From the NCBI GenBank assembly GCA_002840245.1, contig PHAA01000006.1, positions 58,678 to 122,677 of the forward strand: a DNA stretch of 64,000 bases, given 5' to 3'. The position numbers were made by a program, and so were the translations under genes. Shown piece after piece: positions 1-8,144 of this stretch (the stretch's first letter is position 1; every line of letters begins with the position of its first letter). Source of the DNA: Firmicutes bacterium HGW-Firmicutes-15 (lineage in GTDB: Bacteria > Bacillota > Syntrophomonadia > Syntrophomonadales > Syntrophomonadaceae). The notes under the pieces were generated by a model, which saw nothing but the letters and a program-made list of their open reading frames with translations, made no database searches and had not been told where the DNA came from.

Positions 1-349
1 ATGTGTCCATACCGGCTCCGAGTATAACGTATTGCTGAACCCCATACTTTAGAGACTCCATTAGAGTATCTTCTGCATAGCGAGCACGACTAACAGTTAG
101 AGCCGGAGGTGCCATGGCCTGCATCATAAAAGCCAGAATAGCCGCTTCATCGGGAAAGGATGCAGCCAACTCTGGGGCTGCAGTTTTAAAGCCTGTTAGC
201 ATTTGTGATCTAAAGGATGCGAATTCCATTTCTCCTACAAAATCATAGGCTAGAAAATCATCAAATATTTTCGGGTTATCGCAACCGGCATGATAAGCAC
301 GGTAGCAGGCCGTCTTTAACGCTGTTTGGCTGAAGTTATGCTCTTTCAT
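1..349 (-). CDS. SAM-dependent methyltransferase, TIGR00027/leucine carboxyl methyltransferase-like (partial, 3' end outside window)
   Basis: The first 116 residues are present and the rest lies beyond the left edge. They begin MKEHNFSQTALKTACYRAYH and contain the signatures SRARYAEDTL and QYVILGAGMDT. The latter is the glycine-rich SAM-binding loop typical of the TIGR00027 / PF04072 methyltransferases, which methylate carboxylates or small molecules. The ATG at 349 is chosen because GGAGG lies 8 bases upstream; another ATG at 353 runs quickly into a stop. It is transcribed with the acyltransferase-like array on the same strand and may be its distal member. The substrate cannot be deduced. 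Confidence 0.85.
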   Translation of the reverse strand, partial: MKEHNFSQTALKTACYRAYHAGCDNPKIFDDFLAYDFVGEMEFASFRSQMLTGFKTAAPELAASFPDEAAILAFMMQAMAPPALTVSRARYAEDTLMESLKYGVQQYVILGAGMDT

Positions 350-429
350 CCATCTTTCCTCCTGTCCCACATTGTGGCGAACCTACCTCTTTAATGATCT
401 GATCCCTTATATACGCCATCGCGCAAGTA

Positions 430-642
430 TCAAAGTCTGCCATATTTAGAAAGAACTGCATCCCAAATGTCTATCATCTCTGGAGTAAGTCCCGTAATTT
501 TCTGGCATTCTTCCTGAACCATTTTGTTGCATTTATCGCAGCAATGATGTTTATCCCGTTTATATTTAATATCCTTATACCGAAAATCTGAAAAAGGAAT
601 CTCAAATTCCTTTTTGCAGATTAAACATTGGGTGGTGTACAA
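430..642 (-). CDS. Small zinc-ribbon protein, copy 1
   Basis: This 70-residue protein has two CxxC knuckles (CLIC near residue 6 and CDKC near residue 37) separated by a basic aromatic stretch (DFRYKDIKYKRDKHH). The C-terminal helix has the pattern MVQEECQK...TPEMIDIWDAVLSKY. The layout resembles DUF2197/YlaI-type small zinc ribbons, but this assignment is tentative. The start is taken as TTG at 642 because AAAGGAGG sits 7 bases before it and the copy at 7885-8097 starts with ATG at the same residue. A longer frame to 666 would place the ribosome site inside the gene. The second copy is about 90% identical in DNA, and a third is fused to the TetR regulator at 13172-14053. Function is unknown; metal binding is inferred from the cysteines. 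Confidence 0.85.
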   Translation of the reverse strand: MYTTQCLICKKEFEIPFSDFRYKDIKYKRDKHHCCDKCNKMVQEECQKITGLTPEMIDIWDAVLSKYGRL

Positions 643-713
643 GGTAATCCCTCCTTTATAACACAAGACCTCCGATAGAAGATAATTGGTATATTTATTA
701 AAACCTTCTCCGA

Positions 714-1385
714 TTAAAATTGCCCACTTGTAATTATATGGACACCATCTTGTTTATATTTTTTCATCTGTTCATCCCATTTATCTTTGTTAGCCATAGA
801 AATAGCGTCTGTTATAAGATTTACCTTATATCCACGGTTAAGGGCTCCCTTTGCCGTGGAATATACACAATATTGGGCATCTATCCCGACGAGATAAACT
901 TCATCCACTTGATGTTCAGTTAAATATGCCTCAAACTCCGGGTTGGAGAAGGCATCAGAAATATTCTTGGGAAAAATATTGTTTGAAACAATGGAGACTC
1001 GTTTATCGATCTCAGTTCCCGGCTGGCCTTTGATATCTACCCCATCAGAAGTGACTCGGGATATAATCTTACCTCTCAGACCATCAAATTCCTGTCTGAC
1101 ATATAATACAGCGATGTTCTTCTTGGATGCTTCATCAATTATTTGATTAACTGACGCAATTAACTTTTCAGAATCATTTTTAAATGGGGATGAATCCTTG
1201 GCCGTGATTCCTGTAGAGTCTTCCTGAATATCTATCACCAATAATGCCTTATGTGGATTCGCATATTGCGGAATCTGCATACCCTTTGTTGGAGTTTCCA
1301 GCATGACCATACCTATAAACAGCCAGCCTGCTATGCCAACAATCAAAACCGTTAATCCAATCAATGCTTTTGCAGTCCTACTCAT
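714..1385 (-). CDS. Membrane-anchored cysteine hydrolase of the isochorismatase superfamily
   Basis: The 223-residue protein begins with a hydrophobic helix (about residues 7-30, ALIGLTVLIVGIAGWLF) and continues into an isochorismatase fold. The catalytic aspartate lies in LLVIDIQED, a lysine in FPKNISDAF, and the nucleophilic cysteine in AQYCVYSTAKGAL, giving the Asp-Lys-Cys triad of this superfamily (PF00857). Members hydrolyse amides, vinyl ethers or nicotinamide. An N-terminal membrane anchor is unusual for the family and suggests an exported or membrane-surface active site. GGAGG precedes the ATG. It follows the acyltransferase-like gene at 1412 by 26 bases on the same strand and is probably cotranscribed. 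Confidence 0.85.
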   Translation of the reverse strand: MSRTAKALIGLTVLIVGIAGWLFIGMVMLETPTKGMQIPQYANPHKALLVIDIQEDSTGITAKDSSPFKNDSEKLIASVNQIIDEASKKNIAVLYVRQEFDGLRGKIISRVTSDGVDIKGQPGTEIDKRVSIVSNNIFPKNISDAFSNPEFEAYLTEHQVDEVYLVGIDAQYCVYSTAKGALNRGYKVNLITDAISMANKDKWDEQMKKYKQDGVHIITSGQF

Positions 1386-1411
1386 AAGCTTTCCCTCCTA
1401 ATTCAGTATCT

Positions 1412-2716
1412 TTACAGAGACCGCAATTCCTTCTCCATCAAATCCATAAATGCTTCGACCTCTTCTCTTCTATGTGCGGGTTCGCAGTAACTCACTTCCA
1501 GGGTCAAGGTTTTATTATAGGTACTGACCGCCAGCAAAAAGCCGGGCGCACAAATTTTTGGGGTAACAAGATAAGCATCATTGGCTGCGAACTGTCCAAA
1601 CTGCAAAGGACTAATAACACCCATATTGGATAAAGTCGGATCAGATTTACCGGTTGCAATCATTTGCTGCCAGACTGCCTGAATAATACCGATAAATTGT
1701 GAATACTCAATACCACTTAATACTTCAATTCCCACCGCACCGCGTAAATCTGCGCGATCATTCTTTAAATCCGCCACAGACTCGGACACCCTTGTTAATG
1801 TTTCACTAAAAGACTCTTCGTCTACCCTTGGTATTCTAGTTTCCATAGTTATCGAAAGATTGCAAATAGCTTGATTCGGGCTGTCTCTAAAAGCCTGACG
1901 CAAATCCACGGTTACACCGATTCCCATCTCCTCTCCAACGGGAGGTTTGATGAGCTCAAACAAACTTCTATACAATGCAGTTAGAATTATAGTATTGATG
2001 GTCACTTCATGAGCTTTGCCAAATGTTATAATCCTTTCGAAAGCCTCATCCCTGATATGGCGTATAGATATACGCATTTCCTTATACTCAAGATCATGAT
2101 AGGGAAATGCCCAGGTGGGAGGCGGAACCTTAGCATGGGGATCAAATAGGGCCAGTGGTTCCTCAATACCCAGGGCCTCAAAATAATGTTTCTGGTCCCG
2201 CCGGCCTTGAATATTCGGCTCAGGTTTATAATCAGGGTTCTTCTGCAGCCTTGAATAAATTCCAGCCAGCAACTGCAAATATTCCTTAAGACCTCCGGCG
2301 TCAGAACAAGCGTGACAAATTTTGACACAAAGGTTATCCCCGGCTGGGGTTCTAATTAACCGGACATTGAGCTGCTGCCCTTCGCCAATAAACGGGCCTG
2401 TCAAGAACTGCTCCACGGCCTCTTGCTTATTATCCTTGATTACAAACTCAAACCATTGCATCTCGTCGGGCTGTTCAAAAAGCTGCCAATAGGGTTGCTT
2501 TTCATCTTCAATAAATCGACAGCCCAGGACCGGTTCGGCATCCAAAGATAACCTGACGGCCCTTTTTAAGATATCGGCATCCAGGCATTGATCAAATGCA
2601 ATGACCGCTTGTATTTGTATATTTGAGCTAAAGTGCTTAAGGCTATAATTAAAACGATCATGACCGTTAACCGGTAATATGCTGGGAATACCATTTTCCA
2701 ATATGCTCGCTCCCAT
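1412..2716 (-). CDS. Stand-alone condensation-domain-like acyltransferase, paralog A
   Basis: The 434-residue protein belongs to the CoA-dependent acyltransferase / NRPS condensation superfamily, of the stand-alone type grouped as COG4908. H135 and D139 form the active-site HxxxD in CHACSDAGG, VTVDLRQAF matches the structural DLR motif, and the C-terminal half has SNMGVISPLQFGQ and a beta-rich STYNKTLTLEVSY segment. No adenylation or carrier domain is attached. GGGGG lies 10 bases before the ATG, and this leader is nearly identical before the next paralog. It is the most downstream of four tandem copies. The donor and acceptor are unknown; acyl, alcohol or amine transfer is inferred from the fold only. 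Confidence 0.85.
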   Translation of the reverse strand: MGASILENGIPSILPVNGHDRFNYSLKHFSSNIQIQAVIAFDQCLDADILKRAVRLSLDAEPVLGCRFIEDEKQPYWQLFEQPDEMQWFEFVIKDNKQEAVEQFLTGPFIGEGQQLNVRLIRTPAGDNLCVKICHACSDAGGLKEYLQLLAGIYSRLQKNPDYKPEPNIQGRRDQKHYFEALGIEEPLALFDPHAKVPPPTWAFPYHDLEYKEMRISIRHIRDEAFERIITFGKAHEVTINTIILTALYRSLFELIKPPVGEEMGIGVTVDLRQAFRDSPNQAICNLSITMETRIPRVDEESFSETLTRVSESVADLKNDRADLRGAVGIEVLSGIEYSQFIGIIQAVWQQMIATGKSDPTLSNMGVISPLQFGQFAANDAYLVTPKICAPGFLLAVSTYNKTLTLEVSYCEPAHRREEVEAFMDLMEKELRSL

Positions 2717-2799
2717 TTTCTAATAACCCCCTTCTCATCTAAGGCCCAACGTAATCAGAATTTTCTAAAAGCACATTAATTCCTCCTCATTTTATATCT

Positions 2800-4107
2800 T
2801 TACAGAGAGCTTAATTCCTTCTCCATTAAATCCATAAATGCTTCGACATCTTCTGTCTTATGAGAAGGTTCACAAAAACTGGTTGACAGGGTCAGGGTTC
2901 GATTGTAGGTACTGACCGCCAGCATGAAGCCAGGTACATTAGTAGTTGGGGGAACTAGATAAGCATCATTGGCAGTGATTTGTCCAAACTGCAATGGATT
3001 GATTATCCCCGTATTACCTAAGGTTGGAGAACACTTGCCGGTTTCTATAATCATAGGCCTGGCTGCTTGAAAAAGAGCATGTAGTTGTGAAAACTCTATG
3101 GCCTCTTGTGCTTCAGTTTTCACGGCTTCAGACAATTCTACTTGAGCATGCTTTAATTCATCCATAGTTTTAGACACCCTTTTTAACGTCTCAAGAATTG
3201 ATTCTTGCTCCACCCGGCAGGTTCTTGCGACTATTATTACCGCCAGGTTGCAAATATCCTGTGACGGATTGGTTTTAAAAAACCTTCGCAAATCCATGGT
3301 TACACAGATCTCCCGGTCATCTCCGGCCGGTGGGTTTAAAAGCTGAAACATACTTCTAAAATATGATGTTAAAATTATAGTATTGATGGTTACTGAATGA
3401 GCTTTACCAAATGCTCTAATTCTATCGAAGGATTCACCAGCAAAACGCCGCATGGAAATATTTATCTCCTTTGATTCAGTACCATAAAAGGGAAAGGCCC
3501 AAGTTGCAGGCAGAGGCTGGTCATTTGGATCCAGTAATGCCAGTGGATCCTTAATACCCAGTGCCTCGAAATAACTCTTCTGGTCCAACCGGCGCTTTGT
3601 ATTCGGCTCAGGTTTATAGCGGGAGTCCTTTAGCAAGTGTGAATATATTTCGGCCAGCAACTGCAAATATTGTTTAAGACCTGCCGCGTCAGAACAGGCA
3701 TGAGCGATTTTCACACAGAGGATATCATTATCATTGACCCGAATTATCCTCACACAGAGCATCTGCTCTTCATAATAAAATGGGCTTTTTAAGAACTGTT
3801 CAATTGCCGCTTGTTTACTATCAGTTTGTACAAGTACAAACTCAAACCACTGGATTTCGTCAGGATTATCAAAAGGCTGCCAATAAGGTTGTTTATCATT
3901 TTCAATAAACTGGCATCGCAATATCGGTTCAGCATCCAAAGATAATCTAACCGCTTTTTTCAGAACATCTGTATCCAGGTGTTGAGCGAATGTAATGACC
4001 ATCTGGATTTGCATATTGTAGTATCCGTACTTGAGTAAATAACCGATCCGATCAACTACAGTTGCCGGTATGGTGGTAAGCCCATCTTCCCATATGCTTG
4101 CTTCCAT
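2800..4107 (-). CDS. Stand-alone condensation-domain-like acyltransferase, paralog B
   Basis: The 435-residue protein is a second tandem copy with the HxxxD motif in AHACSDAAG and a DLR motif in VTMDLRRFF. Its closest relative in the window is paralog E (9239-10543); both share KYGYYNMQIQ, CQFIENDKQPYWQPF and TKRRLDQKSYFEALGIK. This indicates a duplication that preceded or bypassed the present tandem order. The upstream leader matches that of paralog A almost base for base. In the first half it replaces the usual GCRF by RCQF. An enzyme role is inferred from the intact HxxxD; a divergent acceptor pocket is likely. Confidence 0.85.
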   Translation of the reverse strand: MEASIWEDGLTTIPATVVDRIGYLLKYGYYNMQIQMVITFAQHLDTDVLKKAVRLSLDAEPILRCQFIENDKQPYWQPFDNPDEIQWFEFVLVQTDSKQAAIEQFLKSPFYYEEQMLCVRIIRVNDNDILCVKIAHACSDAAGLKQYLQLLAEIYSHLLKDSRYKPEPNTKRRLDQKSYFEALGIKDPLALLDPNDQPLPATWAFPFYGTESKEINISMRRFAGESFDRIRAFGKAHSVTINTIILTSYFRSMFQLLNPPAGDDREICVTMDLRRFFKTNPSQDICNLAVIIVARTCRVEQESILETLKRVSKTMDELKHAQVELSEAVKTEAQEAIEFSQLHALFQAARPMIIETGKCSPTLGNTGIINPLQFGQITANDAYLVPPTTNVPGFMLAVSTYNRTLTLSTSFCEPSHKTEDVEAFMDLMEKELSSL

Positions 4108-4188
4108 TTTCTAATAACCCCCTTCTTATTTAAGGCCAACGTAATCAGGATTTCCTTAAGCACATAAAACCCTTACCATTTCATATCC

Positions 4189-5475
4189 TTACAGAGAGCT
4201 CAATTCCTTCTCCATTAAATCCATAAATGCTTCGACATCTTCTGTCCTATGAGAAGGTTCACAAAAACTCACTTCCAAGGTCAAGGTTTTATTGTAGGTG
4301 CTGACACCCAGCATAAAACCAGGTGGAACAACTATTGGGGTGACAATATACGCGTCAGTGGCAACGATCTGGCCAAACTGTAAAGGATTAATAACCCCCA
4401 CGTTAGATAAAAGAGGATGGCTTTTATCTGTTTCAACAGTCCACTGTATGATTGCCTGCATTTGGCTAAGCGTTTGAGAATAATCAATAGTACCCCATAC
4501 TTCTAACCCAATCGCATTCAATAATCCAGCTCGATCATTCTTTAATACTTCAATCGAACTAGATACTCTCTGCAGGGTTTCTGTAAAAGATTCTTCTTCC
4601 ACCCTGGTTATTCTGGGGTAAATGCCTACCGATAGGTTGCATATGGCTTGATCCGGGCTGCCAATAAAAGCCTTGCGTAAATCAACAGTTACGCAAATCC
4701 CCATTTCCTCTCCAATTGGCGGTTTGAGCAGTTCAAACATACTTCTATACAGCGCGGTCAAAATTACACTAGTGATGGTCACCTTGCGATTTTCACCAAA
4801 GTTTACGATCCTATCGAAAGCCCCATCCCTAAAACGGCGCATGGCTATATGCATCTCCTTTTTCTCAACACCATGATGGGGAAAGGCCCAGGTGGGTGGT
4901 AAAACTTGAGCCTGGGGGTCAAATAGCGCCAATGGCTCCTTAACACCCAGGGCATCAAAATAATGCTTCTGATCTCTGCGGCCCTGATTGGGATTAGGCT
5001 TAAAAATAGAGTTCTTCTGCAGGTTCGAATAGATCCCCGCCAGCAAGTCCAAATATTCTTTCAGACCGGCTGCGTCTGAACAGGCATGACTTATCTTTAT
5101 ACAAAGGGTGTCGCCATCTTCAGTTCGGATTAACCTGACATTGACCTGCTGCCCGTCGTGGGTGAAAGGGCTTTTTAAAAACTGCTGGGTGGCCTCTTTT
5201 TTATTATCCTTGGTTACAAACTCAAACCATTGCATTTCGTCCGGTCTTTCAAAACGCTGCCAATAGGGTTGCTTCTCATCTTCAATAAATCGGCAGCCTA
5301 ACACCGGTTCGGCATCCAAAGATAGTCTAACCGCCTTTTTTAGGATATCGACATCCAAATGTTGATCAAATGTAGTGACTGCTTGTATTTCGTACTTCAG
5401 AATATATTCAAATCGATCTTGTCCATTAACCGGTAATGTATTGGGAATTCTATTTTCCGATACACTTGCTTCCAT
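4189..5475 (-). CDS. Stand-alone condensation-domain-like acyltransferase, paralog C
   Basis: The 428-residue protein is a third tandem copy. The active-site motif reads SHACSDAAG and the DLR motif VTVDLRKAF. It shares with paralog D the segments GEEMGICVTVDLRKAFIGSP, GLEVW, and NPL.FGQIVA.DAYIV, so C and D are sisters. The N-terminal region is a few residues shorter than in A, with a deletion after KYEIQAV. The ATG follows AAGGGGG by 11 bases. It is probably cotranscribed with its neighbours, since all lie on one strand with spacers near 80 bases. The substrate is unknown. Confidence 0.85.
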   Translation of the reverse strand: MEASVSENRIPNTLPVNGQDRFEYILKYEIQAVTTFDQHLDVDILKKAVRLSLDAEPVLGCRFIEDEKQPYWQRFERPDEMQWFEFVTKDNKKEATQQFLKSPFTHDGQQVNVRLIRTEDGDTLCIKISHACSDAAGLKEYLDLLAGIYSNLQKNSIFKPNPNQGRRDQKHYFDALGVKEPLALFDPQAQVLPPTWAFPHHGVEKKEMHIAMRRFRDGAFDRIVNFGENRKVTITSVILTALYRSMFELLKPPIGEEMGICVTVDLRKAFIGSPDQAICNLSVGIYPRITRVEEESFTETLQRVSSSIEVLKNDRAGLLNAIGLEVWGTIDYSQTLSQMQAIIQWTVETDKSHPLLSNVGVINPLQFGQIVATDAYIVTPIVVPPGFMLGVSTYNKTLTLEVSFCEPSHRTEDVEAFMDLMEKELSSL

Positions 5476-5558
5476 TTTTATGAAAACCCCCTTCTCATTT
5501 AAAGCCCAACATGATCAGGATTTTAATGAGCATAAAAATTCCTCCCCATTTTATATCC

Positions 5559-6851
5559 TTATAGGGATTCCAATTCCTTCTCCATTAAATCCATAAACGC
5601 TTCAATTTCTTCTGTCCTATGTGAAGGTTCGTAATAACTCACTTGCAAGGTCAAGGTTTTATTATAGGTATTGACCCCCAGCATAAAACCAGGAGCATAA
5701 GCGGTTGGGTTAACAATATAGGCATCATTGGCAACGATCTGTCCAAACTTCAAAGGATTAATAACTCCCATATTAGATAAAAAGGGATAGGATTTACCTG
5801 TTTCAACGAGCCATTGTACGAGTGACTGCATTTGACCAACTGCTTGTGAAAAATCAATATTGTCCCATACTTCTAGTCCCACTGCATCTAATAAACCCGC
5901 TCGAGGACCCTTTAATTCCTCGATAGAGCCAGACACCCTCTTTAGGGTTTCTAAAAAGGGCTCTTCTTCTATCCGGTCTATCCTGGGATACATAGCTACC
6001 GATAGATTGCAAATTGCTTGAGCCGGGCTGCCTATAAAAGCCTTGCGTAAGTCAACGGTTACGCATATACCCATCTCCTCTCCGACTGGCGGCTTGACAA
6101 ACTCAAACATGCTTTTGAAAAATGCGGTTAGAATTATGGTATTGATGGTAACCTTATGGGTATTACCAAATGCTTTTATCCTCTCATAAACCCCATCCCG
6201 AATACGGCGCATGCTTATACGCATTTCCTTACTCTCACGACCATGATAGGGAAATGCCCAGGTGGAAGGCACAAACTGAGTCTGGGGGTCAAATAGCGCC
6301 AATGGTTCTTCAATGCCCAGGGCATCGAAATAATATTTCTGGTCTCTGCGGCCCTTATTGGGTTCAGGTTGAAAACCGGAATCTTCTTTTAACCTTGAAT
6401 AAATCCCGGCCAGCAAATGTAAGTATTCCTTCAGACCTTTTGCATCTGAACAGGCATGACAAATCTTTATACAGAGTGTATCCCCGCCCTCAGCTCGAAT
6501 TAATCGAAAATTGACCTGCTGTCCGGCAAAAGCGAAAGGACCTTTTAAAAACTGCTCCAAGGCCTCTTGCTTATTAACATTTTGTACAAACTCAAACCAT
6601 GAAATTTCGTCGGGCTTTTCAAAACGCTGCCAGTAGGGCTGCTTTTCATCTTCAATAAATCTACAGCCCAACACCGGTTCAGCATCCAAAGATAATCTAA
6701 CCGCTTTTTTTAGAATATCTGCATCCAGTTCTTGATCGAATGAAATAACCGCTTGTAACTGCGTATTTGAACCTGCGTATTTTACCAAATAATTGTATAG
6801 GTCATGGCCATTAACGGGTAATATATTAGGAATCTCATTCAAATTATTCAT
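5559..6851 (-). CDS. Stand-alone condensation-domain-like acyltransferase, paralog D
   Basis: The 430-residue protein is the first-transcribed member of the four-gene tandem block. HxxxD appears in CHACSDAKG and DLR in VTVDLRKAFIGSP. I start it at ATG 6851 (MNNLNEIPNILPVNGHD) because GGGAGG lies 10 bases upstream. The open frame extends to 6902, but that extension overlaps the upstream hydrolase and has no ribosome site. It is the sister of paralog C. It directly follows the alpha/beta hydrolase by 37 bases, which suggests a shared transcript and a possible transferase/hydrolase pairing on the same ester or amide. Confidence 0.85.
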   Translation of the reverse strand: MNNLNEIPNILPVNGHDLYNYLVKYAGSNTQLQAVISFDQELDADILKKAVRLSLDAEPVLGCRFIEDEKQPYWQRFEKPDEISWFEFVQNVNKQEALEQFLKGPFAFAGQQVNFRLIRAEGGDTLCIKICHACSDAKGLKEYLHLLAGIYSRLKEDSGFQPEPNKGRRDQKYYFDALGIEEPLALFDPQTQFVPSTWAFPYHGRESKEMRISMRRIRDGVYERIKAFGNTHKVTINTIILTAFFKSMFEFVKPPVGEEMGICVTVDLRKAFIGSPAQAICNLSVAMYPRIDRIEEEPFLETLKRVSGSIEELKGPRAGLLDAVGLEVWDNIDFSQAVGQMQSLVQWLVETGKSYPFLSNMGVINPLKFGQIVANDAYIVNPTAYAPGFMLGVNTYNKTLTLQVSYYEPSHRTEEIEAFMDLMEKELESL

Positions 6852-6888
6852 TGACCGTTTACCTCCCTCTGAAAATCCATCTCTTGGC

Positions 6889-7701
6889 CTATTGGACCAC
6901 ATCCTGTAAGAAGTTCAAGATTATCCGATTGAATTCTTCCGGTTTTTCAACATAAGGCAGATGGCAGCAGTCTTCCATCACAATTTTTTTCGAATTCGTC
7001 AATTTCCCCTGTATATAATCTTCTATCCCGTGGACAAAATCGATGTCCCTGGAATTGGACACGATTAAAACCGGGCTTTTGATTTCTCCTATACGTTCAT
7101 AGGCGGAAGGCTTTAATTCCACATCCCACATCGGATTCCAGCGAAAAACATTATTTGATTCCCTGACCGCTTGCTCCACTTTGGCTCTGGCTTCCGGCCT
7201 GGCAGGTGATGGAAAGAAGTAATCCCACCAGGGACTGGTAATGATATGGTTGATCCCCGCCCCGATTCCCTCCGAGGTCACTTTAGCACTCAACTCCATG
7301 ATTTCGGTCATATAATGGGGTGGATAAGGATGGCCTTTCATGTCCGTTCCGACCAGGATTAAGGCGTTTATACGGTCCGGATATTGAACGGCAAATTCAA
7401 GCGCCACCGCGCCCCCCAAAGATGACCCTATGATGCTTGCTTTAGTCAACCCTAGAGCATCCATTATGGCCTTTAAATCCTGGCAGTGGGAAAAAGGCGC
7501 CATGGGGAGATCCGATTTTCCATAACCTCTCTGGTCGAAGCGAATAACTTTGTATTTATCTGCGAAAGCATCAATTTGATAATCCCATATACGATGATCA
7601 GTAAAACCACCGTGAACAAGAATTAATGGGTCATCTTCTCCTTTTACGGCAAAAAATAATTTAGTATTATTAATTTCTAGACAACCTTTAAAATCCAACA
7701 T
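6889..7701 (-). CDS. Alpha/beta-fold hydrolase
   Basis: The 270-residue protein is a typical soluble alpha/beta hydrolase (PF00561/PF12697). It has an oxyanion HGGFTD, a nucleophile elbow GSSLGGAVAL, a late aspartate in NSRDIDF, and the catalytic histidine in CCHLPYVEKPEEF. Such enzymes cleave esters, thioesters or carbon-carbon bonds. The second ATG (7701) is preferred, because GGAGG is 8 bases before it and only 2 bases before the first. It lies upstream of paralog D on the same strand. Together with the acyltransferase-like proteins it could remove or proofread acyl groups, which is inference from context only. Confidence 0.88.
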   Translation of the reverse strand: MLDFKGCLEINNTKLFFAVKGEDDPLILVHGGFTDHRIWDYQIDAFADKYKVIRFDQRGYGKSDLPMAPFSHCQDLKAIMDALGLTKASIIGSSLGGAVALEFAVQYPDRINALILVGTDMKGHPYPPHYMTEIMELSAKVTSEGIGAGINHIITSPWWDYFFPSPARPEARAKVEQAVRESNNVFRWNPMWDVELKPSAYERIGEIKSPVLIVSNSRDIDFVHGIEDYIQGKLTNSKKIVMEDCCHLPYVEKPEEFNRIILNFLQDVVQ

Positions 7702-7884
7702 AATCATTACCTCCCTTTGCAGATTCTTTTATTTGTGCACTTCACCGGGATTAACGCGTCCTACGGCTTTTACTTATTCGACCGTACATTCCAGAAATAT
7801 CAACCCTATCTGATTGAATTCCCCAAGCATCCATTATTTCTCTTAATAATCTAGACCTTAATACGCCTGAGCAGCATGGTTATA

Positions 7885-8097
7885 TTACAATTTGTTATAT
7901 TTAGAAAGAACCGCATCCCAAACGTCTATCATCTCCGGAGTCAGTCCCGTAATTTTTTGGCATTCCTCCTGAACCATCTTGCCGCATTTATCGCAGCAAT
8001 GATGTTTATCCCGTTTATATTTAATATCCTTATACCGAAAATCAGAGAACGGTATCGTAAATTCCTTTTTACATATCAAGCATATGGTAGTGTACAT
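7885..8097 (-). CDS. Small zinc-ribbon protein, copy 2
   Basis: The 70-residue protein is nearly identical to copy 1 (430-642), differing at roughly ten positions, with the same CLIC and CDKC knuckles. ATG 8097 is preceded by GAGG 8 bases upstream. An upstream in-frame GTG at 8106 overlaps that ribosome site and is rejected. The gene lies between the alpha/beta hydrolase and the short-chain dehydrogenase on the same strand. The near-identical DNA argues for a recent duplication or gene conversion with copy 1. Repeated presence inside one locus suggests the protein serves that locus, but its role is unknown. Confidence 0.85.
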   Translation of the reverse strand: MYTTICLICKKEFTIPFSDFRYKDIKYKRDKHHCCDKCGKMVQEECQKITGLTPEMIDVWDAVLSKYNKL

Positions 8098-8144
8098 ATT
8101 AATCACCTCTTTACTGAATCCAGTCTGTCTGACTGTTACCGGCT

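Noticed and set aside
643..666. Longer start of the zinc-ribbon gene at 666
   Set aside because: It would place the AAAGGAGG ribosome site inside the coding region, and the second copy starts at the position equivalent to 642.
1412..6851. Regular repeats suggesting a CRISPR or satellite array
   Set aside because: The repeat unit is a 1.39-kb protein-coding gene with spacer, not short direct repeats.
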